This document shows, piece after piece, positions 6,938 through 12,272 of a stretch of 12,272 nucleotides of DNA. The DNA is from Candidatus Saccharimonadota bacterium (GTDB lineage: Bacteria; Patescibacteriota; Saccharimonadia; Saccharimonadales; Saccharimonadaceae): NCBI GenBank assembly GCA_017511405.1, contig JAFWKB010000030.1, positions 1-12,272 of the forward strand, read 5' to 3'. The notes beneath the pieces are model-generated. The model did not search any database, was not told the DNA's origin, and saw only the letters and a program-made list of their open reading frames with translations. Numbering within the stretch: the first letter of the stretch is position 1; each line of letters starts with the position of its first letter. The translations under genes and the position numbers were made by a program.

Positions 6938-6962
6938 GGGTCGCCAAAAGCGGCCCTTTTTT
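6938..6962 (+). terminator. intrinsic terminator of the secreted-protein gene
   Basis: GGGTCGC (6938-6944) pairs with GCGGCCC (6950-6956), seven pairs with one wobble, around a 5-base loop. Six Ts follow (6957-6962). It lies 20 bases after the stop codon. The opposite strand lacks a T run in the right place, so it serves the + strand only. Confidence 0.88.
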
Positions 6963-6970
6963 CTTTGATT

Positions 6971-8038
6971 TTATTTAACTATTCCGCCGCCGAGACAAAT
7001 CTCATCGTCGTAAAAAACGATACTTTGTCCCGCGGCGGGTTTTTTAATCTGCTCTTCCAGGACGACTTTTCCAAGCAGTTTTTTAATGTCGGTAAAAACA
7101 AATTTAGCCGGGATTAAAGGGGCGCGATGACGAATTCGAATTCGAATGTTTTGTTCGGTTTGTTCGGTTGCATCTCGGAAAAAGATATTTTCTAATTCAA
7201 TCTCTTTTGCCCAGAGGTCTTTTTCGTTGAGGTTTTTAGAGACAAAAACAATATTTCTTTCAAGATCTTTTTTGACAACATAATATGGGAGTCCACCACC
7301 AACATTAAGCCCATGACGCTGACCAAGAGTATAAAAAACGGCTCCGTCGTGAAATCCGAGAACTTTGTCGGTTTCCATATCGCGGATTTCTCCCGGTTTT
7401 AGTTCAATATATTCTCTAAGAAAATCCTTAATATTTACATCACCGACAAAGCAAATCCCCATTGATTCTTTCTTAAAGGCATTAGGGAGACCAAATTCCT
7501 TTGCGAGTTTTTTTACTTCAGGCTTTCTAAGGTCAGCAAGCGGGAAAAGTGTTTTTTCGACAGATTCTTTGGAGATTCGATAGAGGAAATAAGTCTGGTC
7601 TTTGTTCTCATCCTTGGCAAGTTTTAAGAGTCTATCTTCGGATTTTGCATAATGACCGGTAGCAATAAAGTCAGCGCCACGTTTTAAAGATTCTTCGAAG
7701 AACAGCTTAAATTTAATTTCTTCGTTACACATTATGTCGGGGTTTGGAGTGCGACCAGCTTTGAACTCATCAAGCATATAGTCGACAACCTTTGTTTTGT
7801 AAGCTTTTTCAAAATCAAAGACAAGAAAGTCTATGTCGAGTTTCGTAGCGACACGTTTAGCATCCGCTAAATCCTCCGCCCATGGGCATTTCATCCCGGG
7901 GAGGTTTTTAGACCAATTTTTCATATAGACACCAACAACTTTATAGCCAGCATTTTTAAGGAGAACTGCGGAAACGGAGGAGTCGACTCCTCCGGACATA
8001 CCGAGAAAAACAGTTTTTTGAGGATTATTAGTGGTCAT
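6971..8038 (-). CDS. mnmA: tRNA-specific 2-thiouridylase MnmA
   Basis: Adenylates and thiolates the wobble uridine (U34) of Lys, Glu and Gln tRNAs using sulfur from a cysteine desulfurase. The PP-loop ATP-binding motif SGGVDSS is at 15-21. The catalytic cysteine pair is present: Cys104 in NPDIMCN and Cys196 in GICFVG. GHYAK (128-132) and the C-terminal beta-barrel regions (TLGQRHGLNVGGG, 237-249) are typical. Length 355 fits the family. I chose the ATG at 8038 because AAGGA lies 6 bases upstream and the sequence MTTNNPQKTVFLGMSGG places the PP-loop at the usual distance. A longer frame from 8074 has no such support. It overlaps the desulfurase gene by 11 bases, so the two are co-transcribed and probably translationally coupled. 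Confidence 0.96.
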   Translation of the reverse strand: MTTNNPQKTVFLGMSGGVDSSVSAVLLKNAGYKVVGVYMKNWSKNLPGMKCPWAEDLADAKRVATKLDIDFLVFDFEKAYKTKVVDYMLDEFKAGRTPNPDIMCNEEIKFKLFFEESLKRGADFIATGHYAKSEDRLLKLAKDENKDQTYFLYRISKESVEKTLFPLADLRKPEVKKLAKEFGLPNAFKKESMGICFVGDVNIKDFLREYIELKPGEIRDMETDKVLGFHDGAVFYTLGQRHGLNVGGGLPYYVVKKDLERNIVFVSKNLNEKDLWAKEIELENIFFRDATEQTEQNIRIRIRHRAPLIPAKFVFTDIKKLLGKVVLEEQIKKPAAGQSIVFYDDEICLGGGIVK

Positions 8039-9197
8039 TTTTAATCCTTTCGAACTCAGAATCGACGACCTCACGGATTATTCTCCCGGCTTCTTCAACA
8101 TTTTCTTCTGTATTTAAAACTCCAAGGGAGATGCGGAGTGAGCCAGCAATTTCTTCGGAGGATAAACCAATAGCTTTCAAAACATGCGAAGCCTCGCCTT
8201 TTGAGGCGGCGCAAGCGGCACCGGTAGAAACAAGCACTCCTCTCTCTTCGAGTTTATAGATAAGTCTTTCCGCATCGAGTCCAGGAAAAGAAACTGGGAG
8301 AAAATTAGCCAATCTGGACTTTTTATTGCCTAGAAAAACTGGCTCTATACTCGCTCCCTCAAGTTCATGTTTTAAGTTTTCCACAAGTCGCATGTATTTT
8401 TTACGTTTGGAGGCAGAATGGTTTTTGAGGGCCTCGACTGCCGCCGCAAAGCCAACTACACCGGCGACATTTTCTGTTCCGGCTCTCAAGCCGCGCTCTT
8501 GGCCGCCGCCATTTACGAAAGGTTTGAGCCTAACTTCATGTGAGATATAAAGCGCCCCAACACCCTTTGGCCCAGAAATCTTAGCAGCGTTAAGAGTGAG
8601 CAAATCGACACCGAGACGTGCAACATTGATATCTAAAAGAGAAAGTCCTTGGGAGGCGTCCGAATGAAGAAAAAGTGGAGTCGTGTTATGGTTTTTGAGG
8701 CGGCGGAGTTTTTCTTCTTTTAGAATTGTAGCTATCTCTGCGAGGGGTTGGATTGTGCCGAGTTCATTGTTAGCAAGAGAAACCGAGATAAGTTCGGTAT
8801 TCTCGGAAAGCTTGTTTTTAAGGTTAGATAAATCGATTAGGCCAGTTCTATCGACTTTGATTAATTCAAAAGGATAACGTTTTACGGATTCTAAGACAGA
8901 CGCGTGCTCTGTTTCGAGAACGAGAATTTTAGCTCCACCAGATCTAGATTCGGAAGAAACGGCGGTAAAAGCGAGAGCATTCGCCTCAGTAGCGCCAGAA
9001 GTGATAACTAAATCATTCCCTTTTGCGCCAATTGAGTTAGCAATTACGGATTTGGCATGCTCAAAATCTTCGCGTACGGTTTTAGCTGGAAGGTATGGAG
9101 AAGAAGGATTAAAAAAGAGCTCGGAAAAATAGGGCGTCATTTTTTCTAACACTTTTTTCGATACAGGAGTAGCAGCGGCATGATCTAAATAAATCAT
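8028..9197 (-). CDS. cysteine desulfurase (NifS/IscS family)
   Basis: PLP enzyme that removes sulfur from cysteine as an enzyme-bound persulfide and hands it on. Visible landmarks: LDHAAATP (4-11), GATEANALAF (68-77), His98 in ETEHAS, SLANNELGT (140-148), HSDASQ with Asp180 and Gln183, PLP lysine Lys206 in AAKISGPKG, RAGTEN (238-243), and the active-site Cys329 in STGAACAAS. The residue before the PLP lysine is Ala, where IscS-type enzymes have His. Catalytic residues are otherwise intact. Length 389 is normal. Because mnmA overlaps its 3' end, its main client is probably MnmA, as for YrvO-MnmA in Bacillus subtilis. No scaffold or Tus genes are next to it, so a role in Fe-S assembly cannot be judged. 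The ATG at 9197 follows a -10 element by 7 bases. Confidence 0.94.
   Translation of the reverse strand: MIYLDHAAATPVSKKVLEKMTPYFSELFFNPSSPYLPAKTVREDFEHAKSVIANSIGAKGNDLVITSGATEANALAFTAVSSESRSGGAKILVLETEHASVLESVKRYPFELIKVDRTGLIDLSNLKNKLSENTELISVSLANNELGTIQPLAEIATILKEEKLRRLKNHNTTPLFLHSDASQGLSLLDINVARLGVDLLTLNAAKISGPKGVGALYISHEVRLKPFVNGGGQERGLRAGTENVAGVVGFAAAVEALKNHSASKRKKYMRLVENLKHELEGASIEPVFLGNKKSRLANFLPVSFPGLDAERLIYKLEERGVLVSTGAACAASKGEASHVLKAIGLSSEEIAGSLRISLGVLNTEENVEEAGRIIREVVDSEFERIKNDH
8045..8049 (-). promoter_or_regulatory. Shine-Dalgarno site of mnmA
   Basis: AAGGA on the minus strand, within the last codons of the desulfurase gene and 6 bases before the ATG at 8038. It decides between the starts at 8074 and 8038. 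Confidence 0.7.
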
Positions 9198-9204
9198 AAT
9201 CCTA

Positions 9205-9213
9205 ATTATAGCA
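9205..9213 (-). promoter_or_regulatory. extended -10 promoter of the desulfurase-mnmA operon
   Basis: On the minus strand TGC is followed by exact TATAAT (9210 to 9205), which ends 7 bases before the ATG at 9197. This predicts a leaderless start. No -35 box is recognisable. The TGC belongs to one arm of an adjacent inverted repeat. Confidence 0.65.
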
Positions 9214-9240
9214 TATTTTTCAAATTATGGTATAATATGC
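9211..9240. repeat. inverted repeat GCATATT / AATATGC abutting the desulfurase -10
   Basis: Perfect 7-base arms (9211-9217 and 9234-9240) are separated by 16 bases. They fill most of the 44-base gap between the 148-residue membrane protein gene and the desulfurase gene. On the + strand the spacer and second arm also contain TGG-TATAAT (9228-9236), an extended -10 facing into the 3' end of the neighbouring gene. No T run follows, so an operator or chance is more likely than a terminator. Confidence 0.35.
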
Positions 9241-9241
9241 G

Positions 9242-9688
9242 CTATTCTGTGGAGGTTTCTTGAGCTCGAGAGCCAAGCGGAACGAAGACAGATTCGGTAT
9301 TGTCGGATAGATTAACGACGGTAAAAGTAGAATTATCACGATCAATCGTGACGTCAAAAGAATCGTTAAGCTCATAAAGCCAATCAGTATCGATTTTTAA
9401 GGTTTTTCCTTCAAGAAGCCAAGTCATATTGTAATAATTAGATTTATTCGTGGTTAGTTCCCCTTTTCCGCCTTCATCAAAAACCCAAATCACCGTCGGA
9501 GCATCAACTTTTTCCCAAGATTTGGTTTGAATTAGATATTCAGAATCAGACAAAACGATTTTGGGGGCTTTTTTAAAGAAGAAAAAATAGCCAAGAAGGC
9601 CACCAGCAAGAAGAATGACGACGATAACTATTGTAATAATAAGAGGTTTTTTGGATTTCTTTTTGACAAGCGTTTTCTTAGGTTCCAT
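9242..9688 (-). CDS. single-pass membrane-anchored protein of unknown function
   Basis: A short Lys-rich N terminus (residues 1-14) is followed by one strong hydrophobic segment (about 15-38, ending in a run of Phe). The rest, to residue 148, is a mostly polar domain that should face outside the membrane by the positive-inside rule. That domain alternates beta-type stretches with conserved-looking Trp and acidic residues (SWEK at 57-60, VIWVFDEGGKGEL at 66-78, MTWLLEGKTLKIDTDWLYEL at 88-107). The pattern is loosely reminiscent of small lipocalin-like beta domains, but I cannot name a family. The anchor is an uncleaved helix rather than an obvious cleavable signal. The ATG at 9688 follows TATAAT by 6 bases. 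It lies 18 bases downstream of the 125-residue unknown gene. Confidence 0.8.
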   Translation of the reverse strand: MEPKKTLVKKKSKKPLIITIVIVVILLAGGLLGYFFFFKKAPKIVLSDSEYLIQTKSWEKVDAPTVIWVFDEGGKGELTTNKSNYYNMTWLLEGKTLKIDTDWLYELNDSFDVTIDRDNSTFTVVNLSDNTESVFVPLGSRAQETSTE

Positions 9689-9694
9689 AACCTA

Positions 9695-9703
9695 ATTATA
9701 TCA
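9695..9703 (-). promoter_or_regulatory. extended -10 promoter of the membrane-anchored protein gene
   Basis: On the minus strand TGA is followed by exact TATAAT (9700 to 9695), which ends 6 bases before the ATG at 9688. It sits in the 18-base gap after the preceding stop codon. Leaderless start predicted; no -35 box seen. Confidence 0.65.
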
Positions 9704-9706
9704 CGC

Positions 9707-10084
9707 TTATGCTGAGTAAAGGTGAGTTTTTATTAGTTCTAGATACTTTTTCGTGGCAAGGCGGAAGTTTTCTAACTCAGCACCCTCGAGTTTAACATAA
9801 GGTGAACTATTATACATTTTAAACACTCCATTAGGTCGGACCTCATAACGAAGAGTGATTTTATATTCTTTTCCGAGTTCAGTCCAGGATTCGTGCCAAA
9901 TCCAGAGATTCTTTCTGTGCTCAAAAAATTCACGCTGATGACCTGCGGGGATAGGCCCAAACAGAGTGCGTCCAAGCTCAGACTCAGCATTAATCTTATC
10001 TTCGATAGTGCGAAGATTACGATTTTGTGCTTTATTAGCCTGTGCTCGCTTGGGTGTTTTTTTATTTAAGCGGCGGAACGGCAT
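9707..10084 (-). CDS. conserved-looking hypothetical protein, 125 residues
   Basis: Unknown soluble protein. Residues 1-25 are rich in Lys, Arg, Asn and Gln (likely flexible, possibly nucleic-acid binding). The remainder looks globular, with a distinctive core GRTLFGPIPAGHQREFF (38-54), then WIWHESW (61-67) and a beta stretch YKITLRYEVRPNGVFK (74-89), and a C-terminal helix. I see no signal peptide, membrane segment or known catalytic motif. The start is well supported: GGAGGAG (10093-10099) lies 8 bases before the ATG. It overlaps the end of a possible 48-residue gene by 19 bases and follows tatD, so it is probably operon-internal. I do not recognise a function. The overall look is that of a protein restricted to this bacterial lineage (inference). 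Confidence 0.8.
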   Translation of the reverse strand: MPFRRLNKKTPKRAQANKAQNRNLRTIEDKINAESELGRTLFGPIPAGHQREFFEHRKNLWIWHESWTELGKEYKITLRYEVRPNGVFKMYNSSPYVKLEGAELENFRLATKKYLELIKTHLYSA

Positions 10085-10212
10085 TTTTCTATCTCCTCCG
10101 CAATCGCATTAAGTTCGTTGAAGATTTCAAAATCTCTCGCTTCAGAAAAAGCGAGCTCACGATTGTTTGATTCCGCTCCCGGAATCTGGTAGGTTAAAGA
10201 TTTTTCGAACAT
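10066..10212 (-). CDS. possible 48-residue small protein between tatD and the 125-residue gene
   Basis: A frame from ATG 10212 to TAA 10066 fills the gap between tatD and the next gene, overlapping tatD by 56 bases and the downstream gene by 19. The peptide looks protein-like: IPGAESNNRELAFSEARD, then a likely amphipathic helix (FEIFNELNAIAEEIEKC). The start is uncertain: there is no good Shine-Dalgarno site, and the first part is read through the tatD 3' end in another frame. It could be translated by coupling to tatD, or be a chance frame. No function is recognised. Confidence 0.45.
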   Translation of the reverse strand: MFEKSLTYQIPGAESNNRELAFSEARDFEIFNELNAIAEEIEKCRSAA

Positions 10213-10948
10213 TATTTGTGGTTTTCTCAGCAATTTCTTGCTCGGAGACTCCCAATTTATTTGCCAAATATAAGGCAATGTCTTTAATATTGCCCGGTTC
10301 GTTTATTTTACCACGTTTAGGGACGGGTGTCAAGAACGGCGCATCGGTTTCAAGGATTATTCGGTCTAAAAATTCTGGGCTTAATTCCTTAAAACAATCG
10401 AGATTAGCGAAGGTTATCAAGCCATTTATTCCGATGAAAAAGCCCTTCTCAAGAGCGATAGAAAGATTCTCTTTGGAATCAGAAAATGAATGAAGAACAG
10501 AAGGTTTTAGCTTCGGAAAATTGGCAGCTAGCGAGAAAAAGTCAGGTAAGGCATCACGAACATGAAATGAGCAAGGTAAATCGAGCGAGATTGATAAATC
10601 AATCATTCGTTCTAATAGGTTGAACTGGGCGGTTTTATTATATCCCGAATAATGATAGTCGAGACCGATTTCGCCGATACCGACAAGCTTATCTCGGTTT
10701 TTTGGGGTTTTAATCGATGCTTTTGCGTAATTCTCTGCTGATTCTGGGTGAACGCCGTAGGTCCAGAAAACGTTCTTGTGCAATTCGGAAAAAGATTGGG
10801 CGGCAAGAGAATCTTCGTGAGAGGTGCCGATACAAATAATCTGTTCAACACCGCGAGAACTGGCGGTTTCTAGTGCTTTTTCTGCTTGCTCTTGAGTGAA
10901 GAATTCACGGTCATGGAGATGACAATGGGAATCGATTAGATAGTTCAT
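10157..10948 (-). CDS. tatD: TatD-family metal-dependent nuclease
   Basis: TIM-barrel hydrolase of the TatD family, metal-dependent DNases linked to DNA repair and degradation. Metal-site residues are all present: His8 and His10 in DSHCHLH, Glu93 in GEIGLDYH, His129 in SFHVRD, His153 in LHSFSD, and Asp202 in LETDAPFLTP. The C-terminal NEPGN (216-220) and TTNNVRKIF (243-251) are also typical. Length 263 is normal. It ends in TGA, which shows TGA works as a stop here. The ATG at 10948 follows a TATAAT by 6 bases and has no Shine-Dalgarno site. It lies 7 bases downstream of typA. Substrate beyond DNA is not certain from sequence. Confidence 0.94.
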   Translation of the reverse strand: MNYLIDSHCHLHDREFFTQEQAEKALETASSRGVEQIICIGTSHEDSLAAQSFSELHKNVFWTYGVHPESAENYAKASIKTPKNRDKLVGIGEIGLDYHYSGYNKTAQFNLLERMIDLSISLDLPCSFHVRDALPDFFSLAANFPKLKPSVLHSFSDSKENLSIALEKGFFIGINGLITFANLDCFKELSPEFLDRIILETDAPFLTPVPKRGKINEPGNIKDIALYLANKLGVSEQEIAEKTTNNVRKIFNLPDSGSGIKQS

Positions 10949-10954
10949 AGAACT

Positions 10955-10960
10955 ATTATA
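10955..10960 (-). promoter_or_regulatory. -10 element of tatD overlapping the typA stop codon
   Basis: Exact TATAAT on the minus strand. Its second to fourth bases... more precisely bases 10958-10956 within it (TAA) are the typA stop codon. It ends 6 bases before the tatD ATG, predicting a leaderless transcript in addition to read-through from typA. No extended TG and no -35 box are seen, so it is the weakest of the exact-TATAAT set. Confidence 0.5.
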
Positions 10961-12272
10961 CTCGATTCTCGCGTTTTCGCTTAATTGGGTCGAGTTGGCG
11001 TTTGCGGAGACGAAGAGATTTTGGTGTTACCTCAAGCAATTCGTCGTCAAGGAGAAAATCAAGACATTGTTCGAGAGAAAGCTGAGTATAAGGCGTAAGT
11101 TGAATAGCGCCATCGGAAGCATGAGTGCGCATATTAGTGAGCTGTTTTTCACGACAAATGTTAATGTCGATATCTTCTTTCTTGTTCGAAAGACCAACAA
11201 TCATTCCTTGATAAACTGGGACTTGAGGAGGAATAAAGAGGATGCCTCTTGCCTGGGCAGAATCTAGAGCATAAGCCGTTGAGGTCCCCGATTCAAAGGA
11301 AATAAGAGCACCATTTCTTTCCGGCTTATACTTTGAATCCACTGGGCGATAGCCTTTGGGAATAGAAGACATCAGAACCGTACCTTTGGTCGCGGTTAGA
11401 AGGTTGTTTCTTAGACCGATAAGTGCAGCAGTGGTAATTTCGTAGGTGAAGCGACTAGTTCCAGAGGAGGTAATTTCGGTTGTTTTTAGTTCAGCCTTAC
11501 GTATTCCGAGCTCTTGAGAGACGGCTCCAACATAGGCGGGATCAACCTCAATAGTCAGGGATTCGATTGGCTCAGATTTAATTCCGTCAATTGTTTTGTA
11601 AACAACTTCTGGGCGGCCCGCTTCAAGTTCGTAACCTTCGCGACGCATAGTTTCAATCAAGACGGAAAGATGCAATTCTCCACGCCCAGAAACTTTATAA
11701 CCGAGCCCATCTGGCGTGATTTTCAAGGCAATATTCGTTTCAAGTTCTTTTTTAAGCCGATCGGCAATTTGACGAGAGGTCGTAAACTCACCTTCTTTGC
11801 CTTTAAGTGGTGAAGTGTTCGGTCCGATATAGATAGAAAGCGTTGGGGGTTCGAGCTCAATCGTGGGGAGAGCTTCTGGGCTCTCTCCGGTAGCAACGGT
11901 GTCGCCAATATTTGCCTTATCTATGCCGGTAATTGCAACAATATCTCCTGCAATTGCCGCTTCCGTTTCTTCCTTGCCAAGTCCTCGATAGGTAAATAAT
12001 CGATCGATCTTAGCAGGAATCGAAGCACCTTTTTGCAGCAAGCGTACGGTTTCACCTTTTTTAAGTTTGCCGCGAAAAATCTTACCAATTGCATATTTGC
12101 CAAGATAATTATCAGAAGCAAGAGCAGCAACAAGGAGTTGAGCGCCTTTACCATCATTCTCATCAACGCAAGGAGCAGGAATATCATTTATGATTGACTC
12201 AAAGATTACGCTCAAATCATCATCGAGGTCGGTGGTTTTTCCAGCGCGCCCTTCTCTTGCGACCGCATAATA
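10956..12272 (-). CDS. typA: TypA/BipA ribosome-associated GTPase, N-terminal part outside the window
   Basis: Translational GTPase of the EF-G-like family that acts on ribosomes and helps ribosome assembly and stress adaptation. The frame runs off the window end, and 438 residues are visible. The GTP-binding G domain (about 170 residues) is outside apart from its last residues (YYAVAREG, at the G5 position). Visible: the domain II barrel (SDNYLGKYAIGKIFRGKLK), a domain III-like region, a domain V-like region (LTIEVDPAYVGAVSQELG), and the TypA-specific C-terminal domain with KQLTNMR, LDDELLEVTPKSLRLRKR and a basic tail. The TTG at 12215 is not a plausible start, because homologous sequence continues upstream of it to the window edge. 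It ends 7 bases before tatD. Confidence 0.95.
   Translation of the reverse strand, partial: YYAVAREGRAGKTTDLDDDLSVIFESIINDIPAPCVDENDGKGAQLLVAALASDNYLGKYAIGKIFRGKLKKGETVRLLQKGASIPAKIDRLFTYRGLGKEETEAAIAGDIVAITGIDKANIGDTVATGESPEALPTIELEPPTLSIYIGPNTSPLKGKEGEFTTSRQIADRLKKELETNIALKITPDGLGYKVSGRGELHLSVLIETMRREGYELEAGRPEVVYKTIDGIKSEPIESLTIEVDPAYVGAVSQELGIRKAELKTTEITSSGTSRFTYEITTAALIGLRNNLLTATKGTVLMSSIPKGYRPVDSKYKPERNGALISFESGTSTAYALDSAQARGILFIPPQVPVYQGMIVGLSNKKEDIDINICREKQLTNMRTHASDGAIQLTPYTQLSLEQCLDFLLDDELLEVTPKSLRLRKRQLDPIKRKRENRV

Noticed and set aside
8039..8074. Upstream start for mnmA at 8074 adding 12 residues
   Set aside because: The ATG at 8038 has a Shine-Dalgarno AAGGA at the right spacing and gives the usual MnmA N terminus. 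The extension merely reads through the desulfurase 3' end.
9237..9263. Eight-codon ORF after the + strand TATAAT at 9231-9236
   Set aside because: The ATG directly abuts the -10 with no room for a transcription start, and the peptide is too short to support.
10157..10159. TGA recoded as glycine, as in SR1/Gracilibacteria
   Set aside because: tatD ends at TGA at the normal family length, and no long gene here has an internal in-frame TGA.
12213..12215. TTG at 12215 as the start of typA
   Set aside because: TypA-like sequence (YYAVAREGRAGKTTD) continues in frame to the window edge, so the gene is simply cut by the window.

Overview
The window looks like a chromosomal stretch from a Patescibacteria/CPR bacterium, most probably a Saccharibacteria (TM7)-like lineage. 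This is inferred from three things: very tight gene packing, a shortened alanyl-tRNA synthetase of a type I associate with CPR genomes, and lineage-restricted small proteins between housekeeping genes. The standard bacterial code fits. tatD ends in TGA and no long frame contains an internal TGA, so TGA-as-glycine recoding (SR1/Gracilibacteria) is not seen. No mobile elements, CRISPR arrays, tRNA genes or rRNA genes were found.

Layout. (A) 22-3037, + strand: a three-gene operon of a soluble PAS histidine kinase, a receiver-only response regulator and an RsuA/RluB-type pseudouridine synthase, ending at a probable terminator. (B) 3010-6283, - strand: alaS followed by an FtsA-like actin-fold ATPase, each with its own promoter. 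(C) 6300-6416, - strand: an orphan coding-like remnant or micro-ORF upstream of alaS. (D) 6420-6962, + strand: a self-contained cassette (strong -35/-10 promoter, untranslated leader, Shine-Dalgarno site, ORF, terminator) for a small, secreted, very basic protein. (E) 6971-12272, - strand: typA (5' part outside the window), tatD, a 48-residue ORF, a 125-residue unknown protein, a 148-residue membrane-anchored protein, then a cysteine desulfurase overlapping mnmA.

How the genes work together. The desulfurase and MnmA form a compact sulfur-transfer pair for 2-thiolation of tRNA wobble uridine, with no Tus relay genes beside them. AlaRS, TypA and the pseudouridine synthase add to a translation theme. 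The kinase and regulator are a cognate pair that share unusual proline/glutamine-rich C-terminal tails.

The clearest non-gene signal is a split in start signals. Six promoter-proximal genes have a -10 element (exact TATAAT in five, TAAAAT in one) ending only 6 or 7 bases before the ATG, which predicts leaderless mRNAs. Most operon-internal genes (response regulator, pseudouridine synthase, mnmA, the 125-residue protein) have Shine-Dalgarno sites. The secreted-protein cassette breaks this pattern, with a consensus -35 box, a leader of about 50 bases and a strong Shine-Dalgarno site.
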